A stretch of DNA of 64,000 nucleotides from positions 310,001 to 374,000 of the forward strand of contig NOKP01000005.1 of NCBI GenBank assembly GCA_002682825.1, written 5' to 3'. The position numbers and the translations under genes are program-made. The notes beneath the pieces were generated by a model, which had not been told where the DNA came from, did no database searches, and worked only from the letters and a program-made list of their open reading frames with translations. This document shows, piece after piece, positions 1 to 10,209 of this stretch; the first letter of the stretch is position 1, and the number at the start of each line of letters is the position of its first letter. The stretch is from Neonectria sp. B-13 (taxonomy: Eukaryota > Ascomycota > Sordariomycetes > Hypocreales > Nectriaceae).

Positions 1-1027
1 AGTACGGTAGGAGTTCCATCAACTCGACAGTTTGATCCCCAGGTCGCGCAGAGGGCATTATCACAGTGGCGTTGCACAGCGCCACTCTCGAGCGGCCCAT
101 GTCGAACGACATCCAGATGTTGAGATGCTGCGCGACGGCCACCAGCCTCCGCCGAAGTTCTGAATCAACGTCTTCTGCCGACGGAAGGACTGATCCGCTC
201 GATGGCTCACAATGCAACCCAGCTGCCTCAACCATGTGCATAAGAATGCAACTAGCCATCCATGCCATGTGATGGGTCGCCGCCACTCTCAAGTAAACTA
301 CTCGCAGCACCCAGGCCGTGATGCTGGGGACGGTCGGAATATCAGATATGGCTTTCTCAAGAATAGTCCGTGCCGTCTCGACTAAGTCAAGCTCGACTTC
401 CACCGGCTGTACTTCCGAGTATAAATACCCAAGTGCTGCGATTCCACATAGGACAGCATCTTGTGGCGGCCCGTTACTCACGCCGGCCCACCCATCTCTG
501 ATCTCGCGTTCGACCTCTTGGCGGTCGACGAAGCCGTAGGTAGGGTCCACTTGTTGGAAGTAAATGGTTGCCAGACGTTGCATCTCGATTTGAGACAACA
601 TATCCGTAATAGGTCGACACGCCGGGGTGTGCTCCGTTTTTCGTGCCCCGAGGAAGGCATTCCAAGAGAAGGTATGCATCCGGGGGGCATTCTTGGGATC
701 GAGTCTTAGGGCCAGTCTCCTTAGAAATGCAGGTGCAGAGTTGGCTTCCAAAGAGCGAATGTGGTTGTGCGAAGTCGCTGCTGGCGTTTCGATTTCGCTT
801 CGCGGAGGCTGTGGACTTGACTGTGCTTGTGTTTGTGGAGAACAATCTGGATCTGAATCTCGCTCGGAATGTTTTCTCTTCTTGCTGCTCAAGGATTCCT
901 GGTAGGTGCAGTCGTATTCGAATCGGACACACGTGCTGCACGGCTGAGCGCCGTCACACTTGCGCTTCAGTCCTCGACACGACACACATGCGAGCTTCGA
1001 ACGTTGGCGGCCCTGCAAAGCGGACAT
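1..1027 (-). CDS. Zn2Cys6 transcription factor, C-terminus beyond window edge
   Basis: An uninterrupted minus-strand reading frame runs from an ATG at 1027 to the left edge (342 codons, no stop). Residues 14-40 form a Gal4-type zinc cluster: cysteines 14, 17, 24, 30, 33 and 40 with spacing C-x2-C-x6-C-x5-C-x2-C-x6-C. A polar linker follows. From about residue 130 the sequence resembles the fungal-specific regulatory (middle homology) region, with YFQQVDPTYGF-like and AAGLHCEPSS-like segments. Such proteins are nuclear and bind CGG triplets, usually as dimers. The gene diverges from an MFS transporter at 1455, and the shared 427-bp promoter holds a phased CGG array, so it may regulate that transporter or itself (inference). 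The C-terminal part is outside the window. The target pathway is unknown. Confidence 0.88.
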   Translation of the reverse strand, partial: MSALQGRQRSKLACVSCRGLKRKCDGAQPCSTCVRFEYDCTYQESLSSKKRKHSERDSDPDCSPQTQAQSSPQPPRSEIETPAATSHNHIRSLEANSAPAFLRRLALRLDPKNAPRMHTFSWNAFLGARKTEHTPACRPITDMLSQIEMQRLATIYFQQVDPTYGFVDRQEVEREIRDGWAGVSNGPPQDAVLCGIAALGYLYSEVQPVEVELDLVETARTILEKAISDIPTVPSITAWVLRVVYLRVAATHHMAWMASCILMHMVEAAGLHCEPSSGSVLPSAEDVDSELRRRLVAVAQHLNIWMSFDMGRSRVALCNATVIMPSARPGDQTVELMELLPY

Positions 1028-1454
1028 GACATCAGGGTGCCGTATTAATAAGACAGTTCTTCGGGCGGGTCCCCTTTCAAGCAGTTGCTCGATTTCACCC
1101 AATTAGAAGGCGGAAAGGTGACAGTTGAAGGCAAAGGAGGTTTCATGGATGATATCCCGGGGTAGCGGATGAGCCTTTTCGACAGTTGACGGCAGTTCAG
1201 GTGGCACGTGTTCGGCAATGACGGGAATCTCGGGAATCACGGCTATAACGGTAAGGACGGGAATAGCGGCAACAGCGGGAGCGAGCGTCCAAGCTAATTA
1301 ACAATGACGACGAGGATTTGCTCAATCATATAAAAACCAAAGACCCTGATTTACACTTGGTTGCTGCTCTCACCATTAAGACGCCACCTTTGTTATTCAA
1401 CATCGAAAAGAACTTTATGTTTTCGCTGCCCTTACAACACAAACACCCCTCCTC
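1028..1454. promoter_or_regulatory. Divergent promoter between Zn2Cys6 factor and MFS transporter
   Basis: This 427-bp interval separates two divergent genes and should contain both promoters. Its most marked feature is the 9-bp phased CGG array at 1213-1284. Just downstream of the array come an AT-rich patch and a pyrimidine-rich leader before the transporter ATG. No convincing TATA box was assigned. Confidence 0.55.
1213..1284. repeat. Eight 9-bp units each starting with CGG
   Basis: CGG triplets start at 1213, 1222, 1231, 1240, 1249, 1258, 1267 and 1276, exactly 9 bp apart. Units such as CGGGAATCT and CGGGAATCA give a loose consensus CGGSAANNN. Read on the plus strand, the same array encodes a short Gly-X-Y string ending at a TAA near 1296, so a collagen-like relic is an alternative to a protein-binding array. 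The spacing is seen directly; the function is not known. Confidence 0.8.
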
Positions 1455-2759
1455 ATGTGGCACACAAAGAACAAAAAAGAAGATGACAGCCTCTCAACAG
1501 ATCTCGAACAGCCCATGCAAAACGACCCAGAGTCCTCCGATGGTATCTCTCAACCCAATCCCCCTCCTGATGGTGGCTTAACGGCATGGGTGCAAGTTCT
1601 GCTCACACACATCGTTTTCTTCAATACCTGGGGCTTCGCAAATGGCTACGGCGTCTTCCAGCAATATTACTCCCAAACCCTGGGTCAGTCTGAATCATCC
1701 ATCTCGTGGATCGGGAGCGTCCAGATCTTCCTGCTCTTTTCGCTGGGCGTTGGTGCTGGCCGCATCACCGACGGTGGCCATTTTCGCATCACGTTTGCCT
1801 GCGGTGTGTTTCTGCAGGTGTTTGGGCTCTTCATGACGTCCTTGTGCAAGACGTACTGGCAGATCTTCCTTGCGCAGGCTGTCTGCCTGGGCATTGGCAA
1901 CGGCTGCACTTTCGTTCCGGCCCTCACGATTTTGTCCCAGTACTTCAAGCGGAACAGAGCCTTTGCTGTAGGCCTTGCCGCTGCGGGTGCTGCTGTAGGA
2001 GGCCTTGTCTACCCGGTTCTGATAAACTGGTTGATCTTCCACGACGATGTCGGCTTTCCTTGGACTTTGCGCATCGTGGGCTTCGTCATGCTCGCAACAT
2101 ATCTGCCTTGCCTCATCTGGTACAAGCCGCGTCTGCCACCCCGGAAAACCGGGCCGTGGATAGATACTTCCGCTTTCACCGAGCTGCCCTTTGTGTTCTT
2201 CTCGCTGAGCATGTTCTTCAACTTCTGGGGCCTTTACTTCGCGTTCTTCTACCTGGGAACCTTTGCTCAAGATCAGATTGGAGTTGCGGAACCCATCTAC
2301 TTGTTAATGGTCCTCAACGGAATTGGCATTCTCGGACGCATTGGTCCAAACATCGTCGCCGACAGATGGACTGGGCCGCTCAACATGCTAATCCCCATAA
2401 GCTTTGCAGCGAGCTTACTGGTATTTTGCTGGGCTACCGTCGATACGACCGGCGGGCTGTACGGGTTTGCTGTAATATACGGCTTGCTCGCAGCTGCTTT
2501 GCAAGCTCTATTCCCAGCCGTCGCCACAACCATGACACCAGATCCGAATCGCACAGGAACACGAGTGGGGATGATTTTGGGCTTCGTCAGCATAGCAAAT
2601 CTCACCGGCCCATCCATCTGCGGGGCGTTGATCAACGGAGCGAACGGGGATTATCTGGGCGCTCAGATGTTTGCTGCTTGCTCTATTTTCCTTGGTGCAA
2701 TCATGGCCCTCGCTGCGAGAACTGCGAAGGTGGGATTTACGTTCAGGGTAAAGGTGTGA
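1455..2759 (+). CDS. MFS transporter, monocarboxylate-porter (MCT/MCH) family
   Basis: A single-exon gene of 434 aa. After a polar N-tail comes the family signature DGGLTAW at the first membrane helix, then about twelve hydrophobic segments with a charged loop (near residue 215, KPRLPPRKTGP) between the two halves. Fungal members (MCH5 type) sit in plasma or vacuolar membranes and carry small carboxylates or vitamins such as riboflavin; the substrate cannot be read from the sequence. The ATG at 1455 is taken; an internal ATG at 1512 would only shorten the tail. The upstream gene is a divergent Zn2Cys6 factor. The last 35 codons and 3' flank have a decayed copy at about 12691-12890, so this locus or a paralog was once duplicated. 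Confidence 0.9.
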   Translation: MWHTKNKKEDDSLSTDLEQPMQNDPESSDGISQPNPPPDGGLTAWVQVLLTHIVFFNTWGFANGYGVFQQYYSQTLGQSESSISWIGSVQIFLLFSLGVGAGRITDGGHFRITFACGVFLQVFGLFMTSLCKTYWQIFLAQAVCLGIGNGCTFVPALTILSQYFKRNRAFAVGLAAAGAAVGGLVYPVLINWLIFHDDVGFPWTLRIVGFVMLATYLPCLIWYKPRLPPRKTGPWIDTSAFTELPFVFFSLSMFFNFWGLYFAFFYLGTFAQDQIGVAEPIYLLMVLNGIGILGRIGPNIVADRWTGPLNMLIPISFAASLLVFCWATVDTTGGLYGFAVIYGLLAAALQALFPAVATTMTPDPNRTGTRVGMILGFVSIANLTGPSICGALINGANGDYLGAQMFAACSIFLGAIMALAARTAKVGFTFRVKV

Positions 2760-3841
2760 ATGTCGCAAGCAAGCCACGCAGGTTTCTTGTGGCCTAGAAC
2801 GACAAAATTAAAGGAAGATAAAGCGAGTGAGAGAAAGTTAGTCATCACAGTTCAGTACTGTTAGCACAGATAAAGGTCTTCCTCTGAACCTATTCAACGG
2901 GAACTTTCTAGGTGCATGAAAATCAACTCCGGTTCATTTGTGAGTTTGAATTATGCTTGGTTGGTGGACTTATGAGCGGCGTTATGACTGGGAAAACTGG
3001 CGCGATGATACTCTTGCATCAAGGTCTGACATGACATGGTAGACTTTTGCGGGATTTTCGATGACATGGACTTGGTTCATAAAGTACACACCTGTGTATG
3101 TCCTCCGACGTTCGAGGCATCTTTTTGTTGCCTGAACTTTGGGACACAGCTTGCTCAACCATTAAGTACCAGGCCCCAACTCACGAGTCTGACTAATAAA
3201 TCCGCAATCCCTGGTAATTAAAACGAGCCATATGTAAAAAAAATTGGAAATCGAGTTATCTCATAAAATACAAGCATAGTTGAAACAAAGTACATTAAGT
3301 CCACAGTTCTACCATTATAAATAACAATCAAGCACTGATTGTTATAAACCTTATTACATAGGCTGTAATAATATATAGAAGTGTTTCATCTGATATATAG
3401 GGCGATCCGGCCGTGCCCAGGCCTATAGTGTGAAACGCTGACCAAAACATGTAGAGAACGCTTAGCCAATGCGTGCACACTGCGCTTGAAGCTCAGGTGA
3501 CAGAGAGTGCTCCCATTCTCTTGCCATCGTCTGGCATTTTGGGGGGCGAGGCTAATATTTAACAAGAAAACCTAGCAGGAGAGATCGACGATGGCCAAGA
3601 CCCATAAATCTTCCGCAAATGTAAAATTAATAAAGGATTTGATACCTTGAAGGTCATCGACGGCAAAGTAGGCAACACTGATTATGCTACAAGCGCCACA
3701 GCTCTTCATCAGCCCCTCGCCCCCACATCAGCTCTGCTCACTGGAGCTGAGCAGCTATTCACGTTCCCATTTCCGGGCCCTTCAACCTCGCTGCTCAGCT
3801 GCTTAAATGAGCCGGATCCTGTTACACTCAGAGTTACAGCT
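2760..3841. other. Intergenic, partly AT-rich
   Basis: No gene is recognisable. The stretch from about 3220 to 3400 is AT-rich and contains an inverted AATCA/TGATT-like pair near 3327-3345. Short reading frames here have no recognisable content. The interval is flanked by the 3' ends of two convergent genes, so it should hold their terminators. Confidence 0.5.
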
Positions 3842-4491
3842 TTAATTAAGCAGACCTGCTCGCCTTGTGACAAGACCCTCCATAATAGCTTCTGTCTGAA
3901 GCCTCACATTGTCAACTGGCTGGTTGGCATTGACGATGTGGACCTTGTCTCGGCTTCGGAAAGTGTCAATCACGGCCGATGTCGTTTTCTGGAACGTCTC
4001 GATGCGTCTCCTTATGTTATCCAGGTTATCGTCAAACCGACTGCGATCAAAACGCGCTAGGCGATCTACCATGACTGATTCTGGGCAATCGAGGACAATG
4101 AGGCAGGCAATCGGGCCGATCAGGTGCTCGAAGTACTCACACTGTTCCTTGTCGCGTGGAAAGCCTCAACCATGGTTGGCAGATCAGCTTGGGGTTTGGA
4201 GAAGGTTGAACAGTGCCGCTTACCATCCAGAATAAAAGCGTGGGTCCCCTGCGCGACGCTCTGCAGAATATGGTCCCGGAGAATGGCTATAGTGATTTCC
4301 TTTGGGCCGATCTTGCCATTTGTCATGTTTTCGCGTATTGTCTCTGCATATGGACTCCCTTGACGATTCATCTCTTGCCGGAGGACATCTCCGATGCTGA
4401 TGTGCACTAGGTCGAATGTCTGCGAGAGCATTTGACATTGCGTTCCTTTGCCGGACCCGGGACCACCGAGCATCCCAATCAGGACAGCCAT
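3842..4491 (-). CDS. UMP/CMP kinase-like nucleoside monophosphate kinase
   Basis: Two exons, complement(3842..4164, 4224..4491), give 196 aa; the 59-bp intron closes in phase. The N-terminus carries the P-loop GGPGSGKGTQ (residues 9-18). ILDGFPRD follows across the intron, then a DRLARFDRS short-lid segment, RFDDN and RRRIETFQKTT. This order and the short lid fit the UMP/CMP kinase branch better than long-lid adenylate kinases. The enzyme transfers phosphate from ATP to UMP or CMP in the cytosol or nucleus. It lies head-to-head with a pfkB kinase, and orotidine-phosphate decarboxylase, which makes UMP, follows. An adenylate-kinase specificity cannot be excluded. Length is normal and no key residue is missing. 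Confidence 0.88.
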
Positions 4492-4843
4492 CTGCGTGAG
4501 GATTTCTCAGCAAGGTATTGAGTCTGCAATATCGTTTGCCCCGGTGTCGTGCAGTTGAGTAGCCTGAAGGCTGTGGCGAATTGACGGAGTTGTTGTGGTG
4601 GACGGACGGACGGCCAGGTCATGTGTTTTTTTGGATGGAATGTGGGTCTTGTACGTCAGTTACGTGGGACAGTCTAATGCAACGGCGAGCACTGTGATTC
4701 CTTGCCGTCATCAGCTTCTCTTAACGCTTTGCTTAAAAAGGAAAACCACATGCTGCTCCGCCTCGAGGCTGTATCCTTCCCTCTATAACCCTCAAGGGCA
4801 GTCTTGATTCTACAATCGAAACCAACACGCCAAGGCAGCCAGC
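4492..4843. promoter_or_regulatory. Divergent promoter, NMP kinase / pfkB kinase
   Basis: A 352-bp interval between two divergent start codons must carry both promoters. It includes a GGACGGAC repeat near 4601. No specific operator could be assigned. Confidence 0.45.
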
Positions 4844-6056
4844 ATGGGCTCATATCTTTCCAAGTCGAAGCCATCGCGGCCGCCGGAGGACATCATCTTC
4901 GTCTCTCTCGGCATGGTGGTCTTGGACGAGCTGCGATTTCCTGATGGCAAGGTTCTTCGCGACGTGGCTGGGGGATCAGCCCTCTACAGTGGGTGCCTTC
5001 CGAGTGTTGCATGCGGGGGCTAAGCTGCTTAATGACAAACCTGGCGTTGCGTAGGTACTCTCGGTGCACGCATTGTGACAGGCCCAGCACTCCCGGAGAG
5101 GGTCGGGTGTCTTGTCTTGGCTGGCAGCGATTTCCCTGACTCGGTGGCCGAGGCGCTCGGGAACTGGAACATGACTCTGCTCATCGCCCGAGACGCCGCC
5201 AGGCTGTCTACGCGCGGCCTGCTCCAGTACAAGGGAGACAACTTCAAGGGTGAGGAGAGCCCGCAGCCAGTCCTCGGGCAGTCCGGAACGCTCTGCTGAC
5301 AGTTTCGGGTTTGCAGAAAGGATCTTTGCCTATACCACGCCTCCACTGCAGCCGACTCCCGCCGATCTCGGTGGCTCGCCGCTTCTGCGGTCGACAGCCT
5401 TCCACTTTCTGGCTTCTCCGGACAAGCTGAACGCCTTTGTACCTCAGCTCGCTGAACTCCGCGCTGCGGGAGGAATCACCCTGCGGCCGCTACTGGTGTG
5501 GGAGCCTGCGCCACCGTCCTGCGTCGCTGCTGGTCGGAACGCACATCTCCTAGCAGCCAAGCTTGTGGACGTGTATTCGCCAAATCACACCGAATTCCTG
5601 GCTACCTTCCCGTCCAGCAACGGAGCGCCACCGTTGGACTTCGACCGCGCAGCCATCGAAGAGCAGACCCACAGACTCTTGAAGTCTGGCGTGGGGGAAA
5701 ACGGTCATGGCGTAGTCGTGATCCGCTGTGGTGAGCACGGCAGCCTCGTCGCCTCCAGGGCTTACCCCGCTCGGTGGTTCCCAGCCTTCCACGACGACAC
5801 CTCTGCCAAGGTCGTGGATGCCACTGGCGCTGGGAATGCTTTCCTTGGTGGATTTACGGTACGGTTCGGCGAGACGGCCGATTTCTACGAGGCCACCATC
5901 GCGGGCGCCGTGGCCGCAAGCTTCGCCATCGAACAAGTCGGGTTGCCCCATAGAAATTGTCTAGGTGGGAAGGAGTTGTGGAACGGGGAAGAGTTCGTGT
6001 TGAGGGTCCAGCAGTATCGTGCCATTATTACTTGTTCTGGAACACCAACTACTTAG
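4844..6056 (+). CDS. pfkB-family sugar/nucleoside kinase (MAK32-like), possible 1-base frameshift
   Basis: Three exons are visible: 4844..4989, 5055..5249 and 5317..6056. The N-terminus (IIFVSLGMVVLDELRF, then DVAGGS) and the C-terminal pfkB signature KVVDATGAGNAFLGGF, with the catalytic Asp in DATGAGN, identify a ribokinase-fold kinase; the N-terminal form resembles the MAK32 branch. Later joins are in phase, but exon 1 is one base too long to meet TLGARIVTG in exon 2. The run of four C at 4980-4983 is where one base fewer would restore the frame (total then 359 aa, normal for the family). This is either a sequence error or a disabling mutation. Substrate unknown; candidates are ribose, a nucleoside or another sugar. 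Neighbours are an NMP kinase and orotidine-phosphate decarboxylase. Confidence 0.8.
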
Positions 6057-6134
6057 TACTCGGTTATCTGCCCAAATTCCCATCTCAACGCGGTTCTAGG
6101 AACTGTTTCCATTGATGGCCTGCATTCCCGTCTC

Positions 6135-7031
6135 TCACTCCTGGGTCCTTTTGACATATGCTGCCCAGCCTTCAGCTTGATAGCTCTTTGCGGCTTCCAC
6201 CGGGTCCGGGGAGGCGTAGATGCCCCTGCCGGCGATGATAAAGTCCGCGCCACCATCGACCGCGTTGGCGGGGGTCTGGTATTGTTGGCCGAGTTTATCG
6301 CCCTTGCTCGCCAGGTTAACTCCGGTGGTGAAGACTAGAAAGTCCTCCCCCTGGACTGGTTCGTCCTCGCCAAGCGCCCGCGTGGCGACGAAGCCGATCA
6401 TAGACCGCGGGAACTTGCGAGCTAGGTCGATACACTTCTGCGTGTAGGGCCCGGTCGCGAGGCTGCCCTTCGAAGTCATCTCCGCCAGAAGGAGAAAGGC
6501 CCGCTGGTCCCGGAAGGGGAAGTCGGGCGACGTGACGGTCTGGTCCAGCGCCTCGACAATGCCATCCCCACCCAGGACACTGAGGTTCACCAAGTCGGCC
6601 CATTCCGAGAGCCGCAAGACGCCGCCGTGGTACTGCTTCTGGACCGTGTTGCCGATATCAACCAGCTTACGGTCTTCGAATATCAGGAAATTGTGCTTCT
6701 TGGCCAATGCCTTCAGTCCTTGCACGGTCGAGTCGTCGAAGTCCGAGACTAGATCGACATGGGTCTTGAATACGACGATGTAGGGTCCGAGACCTAGAAA
6801 TGACGAGATGGACTTGTGTCAGAGAAGAAACGCCGACAGGACCTGGCGAGATGGTGGCAGGCACGTGGACTCACTATCGGCGCATTCCAGCAGGCTCTTG
6901 CTGTCGCTCAGATCAGCAGAGACCACCAGGTTCGACTTTTTGGTCTCGGCAATCTCAAAGAGACGCCTTGCAACCTGGTGCGGGTGGTCGGCAGCGCGCT
7001 TGGAGAAGGGGATGTTGGAACGAGAGGCCAT
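6135..7031 (-). CDS. pyrG: Orotidine 5'-phosphate decarboxylase
   Basis: Two exons, complement(6135..6793, 6875..7031), give 271 aa with an in-phase 81-bp intron. Signature segments are [28 protein letters not shown], the catalytic [13 protein letters not shown] (Lys and Asp present), [17 protein letters not shown] and [10 protein letters not shown]. The enzyme removes CO2 from orotidine monophosphate to make UMP, the last step of de novo pyrimidine synthesis, in the cytosol. The catalytic loop has Leu where most fungal proteins have Phe (DRKF), a mild difference. There is no large insertion of the kind seen in Sordariomycete pyr4 proteins. It is tail-to-tail with the pfkB kinase and head-to-head with the CorA gene. 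Whether this is the only copy in the genome cannot be judged here. Confidence 0.95.
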
Positions 7032-7518
7032 TGTGGTTCTGGTGCTTTTTTGGCTGTGGTTGATTCAAGAGCGCGAAATTGCCTGCTGTTTTGCTCGCAG
7101 AGACTTGGGCAGTTCGAAGTTGTTGGAGCCGAGTAGGCGCCACCTCTAAAAGTTTCACTTTCGCAGCTCTGCCCGAAAGTGGTAACTCCGCTCCAAGTTT
7201 CAACCTGCAGCGAGCCGCCTCAATGAGGGGGCCTCATCACATCATGCACCTCATACTTTTTCACCGGTCCATGCATGGTGGGTTTCACAGACCCCCTATT
7301 CGCGACCGTCTCCAATGTGTAAGATACATGCAGATTAGAGGCGAGCTGAAATCCCATGCGTTACTCCGGCCTTGGCGTGCTAGATATGGCTAGCCCCCTG
7401 TAAAGGCGGATCGCTGTGTCGTTGTTGTCCTTGTCTATTTGGAACTCACCATTGTATATGCCATCTCGGTCCCTCCTCTGCTTGTTTTTTGCGTTGCGCA
7501 TTTGCTCCATTCAACGAA
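7032..7518. promoter_or_regulatory. Divergent promoter, OMP decarboxylase / CorA transporter
   Basis: A 487-bp interval between two divergent start codons. The half nearest CorA has pyrimidine-rich stretches typical of fungal leaders. No specific element is assigned. Confidence 0.45.
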
Positions 7519-9404
7519 ATGGCCGCATACGGCGACGATGACGAGTCCTTGAAGGCATACATCCAGGGTTTACCAACAACTTGTTTCGTCGAACTTGTTG
7601 AGGTTTTCAGAAAGCCGGGCGAGCAGAGCGTCGTCTCTCGGAAGCAATTCACACAACTCGAGCCACTCGCAGAGCACTTGGCCAACAAGGTAGTGATACT
7701 CAATAATCCACTCTCTACCCCCGTTTCATGGCCCATATCGTGCTCACGGCTGTATCAGGCGCCAGAGGAGCAGAATCTCCAAGTCTTGTGAGTCCTTTAT
7801 TCTAATGTGGAGTTGGGACATCGAACAGCTTATCATCCACGCCCCTTCAATGCAGGACCGTCAAAGAGCTCTCTGGACCGCTCTTGCAGTTCTTAGGCGA
7901 AAAGTACAACATGGACTACGAGCTCTGGACCTGCCGATTCAAGACCAGTGACAGAGAGTGGTTCGCTGGCCCGTTGCATCAAGGCGGCAAGTATCCATGC
8001 TGTCTGTCGGGGTTCGCGTCATAACTTGAACTAGGCGCACGATTCTTCTCGCATTTCAATCTTACTACCGTGGACTTTAAGCGCGAAACGCCCGATACCC
8101 CCGCCTCATATAGACAGAATCGAAAACTCGGACACACAGTCCGTTTGGTGCGGCTACTCGATGTTGCAACTCCAGGTGGCAAGCTAGACCCAAGCGTCTT
8201 CGTCTTAAGGCGGATCGCCGGTCACTTGAGACTTGACGGCCATCTCTGGACGTTCCTGTACTTTTGCGACCCATACGTGGACATGACGGAGGCTAGCTTG
8301 GTCTCGTATATCCCTGGAAATGTGCAACCCCCTTTGGAGTCCTGGATGGACACCTATGTTGGGGCCCAATCTTCCGCGGCTTTCATAGACAACCTATGTG
8401 ACGACGGGTTCGGCTTTGTTGTCTCCATCTTGAGGGAGATCAAGACCTCTTGGAAGTTGTTTCTCAACGGAATGGAAGTCTTTCTTGAGGATCTGGTTTG
8501 AAACGCCCCTCCCATCTCTTTCTTTTCCGGAGCGGGTGATGCAGCTCCGCCCCTCCGGATCAGTCCCAGGGCTAACTGATGCGGAGGAAAGACTGAAAAC
8601 CTCGACGATGAAGCCCTTGTTGCCTCGGCGAACTGGCTTCATCGCAAGTTCATCCTTATGATCGACTACTCCGAGCGACAGCTGAACTATCACAGCCGCT
8701 TCGTCACGTACTTGGCGAATGCGCCACCGCAGAAAGGGCTATGCATCCATCCGAGCACCTTCGTGAACGACCTAATGCAAGAGAAGGACGCCATCGCAGT
8801 CGTGTGCTCCCGGTTCACGGCACTTCGAACAAGAACGAGTGCTATACTAGACACTGTAGGTCGGTCTTTGGGCCTCCCAATCCCATGTCGTACTCTTTGC
8901 ATGCGATCCATCGCTTTGCAACGTTCTAAGCCGGTATGTCATACAGGCTATGAACCTGAACGCTATCAAACAGGCGGAACTGTCGCAGAAGATCATGGAA
9001 TTGCAGCGCAGAGATGCCGAGCTCGCGTTCAACCAAAACCAGGGCATAAAAAGGCTCACCTTTGTTAACATGGTGTATCTTCCTGCCACATTCATTGCGG
9101 TGAGTGTCCCCCACCACCATGCTTACACCAGAACTCTGACATGCCGCCCCGGCAGAGCGTTTATGGGATGAATATCGTCGAGAACGACGACCCCAAGCTT
9201 TGGACTCTGTGGAGTTTTGCCATTGTTGCGAGCATATTAACCATCCTGACTCTTGTCCTCGCCATGTTCAAGGTAGAGCTTGCTGCGGTGTTTACTGCTA
9301 GAGCCGATTTGCAGCAACAAGCTCGCGACAAAATGAAGAAACATCAGGCCAGGCTCAGAAATTGGGCGCATGTGGATAATGTTGAGGTGCCTGCCAATGT
9401 TTGA
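7519..9404 (+). CDS. CorA-type Mg2+ transporter family protein
   Basis: Seven exons: 7519..7689, 7759..7787, 7856..7986, 8035..8495, 8592..8855, 8947..9099 and 9156..9404. They give 485 aa with every phase closing. The long N-terminal cytosolic part precedes a helical stretch (IKQAELSQKIMELQRRD) and two C-terminal membrane helices: TFVNMVYLPATFIA running into the diagnostic YGMN motif, then LWSFAIVASILTILTLVLAM. Fungal CorA proteins are pentameric divalent-cation channels of the plasma or internal membranes. The third intron begins GCAAGT, a GC-AG intron; the GT six bases further on would break the frame. The last exon ends in a basic tail. Mg2+ is the family substrate; other divalent metals remain possible. 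Confidence 0.87.
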
Positions 9405-10209
9405 TAGAGGAGCCAGGCTCATCGCGGAACGTGACAGATGTAAGATAGCTTGGCCGTAGCGGGGCTGCCCCAACAGCCCGTGAGGGAATGCTGCCTGTCA
9501 GTCAATAGGGAATTGCAGTGTTGGACGGTTGATGAACAAAGTAGATGGCCCCTATTTGTTGCGTGGAGTAGTTGCGTTATGGCCATCTTGGCGCGGGGTC
9601 TCTCTCTTTTCGGCGAAGTCGTCAAGGGTACTGCCTTATTAACTCCTGGACAAGCCGGAGAGTGCAAACCAATGTGGACACCGAGAAGCCAAATTTTGAG
9701 GGAGTTGCCGTTCAAAATCTTGTTAAGGCATAGTCTATATTCCCAGTAAACGAGAGCGGCACGCTTCGTGGCCGGTATGCGACGGCTCCCACTGCTCCGT
9801 AATTACGTAGTCGTTTCGTCTTATAGTGCCTTGTTTACGTTGCAGGCGGCTCAGACGCACGAATACGTGGCAAAAGTTCCTTGTACCTGTCCCTTGTAAG
9901 TGTGTGAGCGTAGCGTAGTAATGCTGCTATGCGGCATCAATGTGCACATGCTGGTCGGCGCCTAAACGCCTCATCCTCTTAACCTCACAATGCCCCGTAG
10001 CAGCCTTATCTTCTTTTTCTGTTGCCATGCTTCCCTAAAAGCGGTTGAGACTTACGACAACGTGGCATGTCCTCGTAAGCTCATTTTCCACGCATGGGTC
10101 ATACCATATCTTGGACGTCTAAAGCCATTATCTTCCGATATGCAAATCGTCATGAGTCCGGTATTACCCAACTCCATGATAGAGAGTACCGTTTCTCCAC
10201 TGACAAAAG
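9405..10209. other. Intergenic, no gene seen
   Basis: About 800 bp between two genes on the same strand. Small reading frames such as 9450-9749 have no recognisable content. The part after about 9780 should include the promoter of the oxidase gene at 10210; no clear box was found. Confidence 0.5.

Noticed and set aside
1706..2797. Long plus-strand reading frame overlapping the MFS transporter
   Set aside because: It is a shadow in another frame: composition is Arg/His/Cys-rich, there is no family match, and the overlapping frame is a clear 12-helix transporter.
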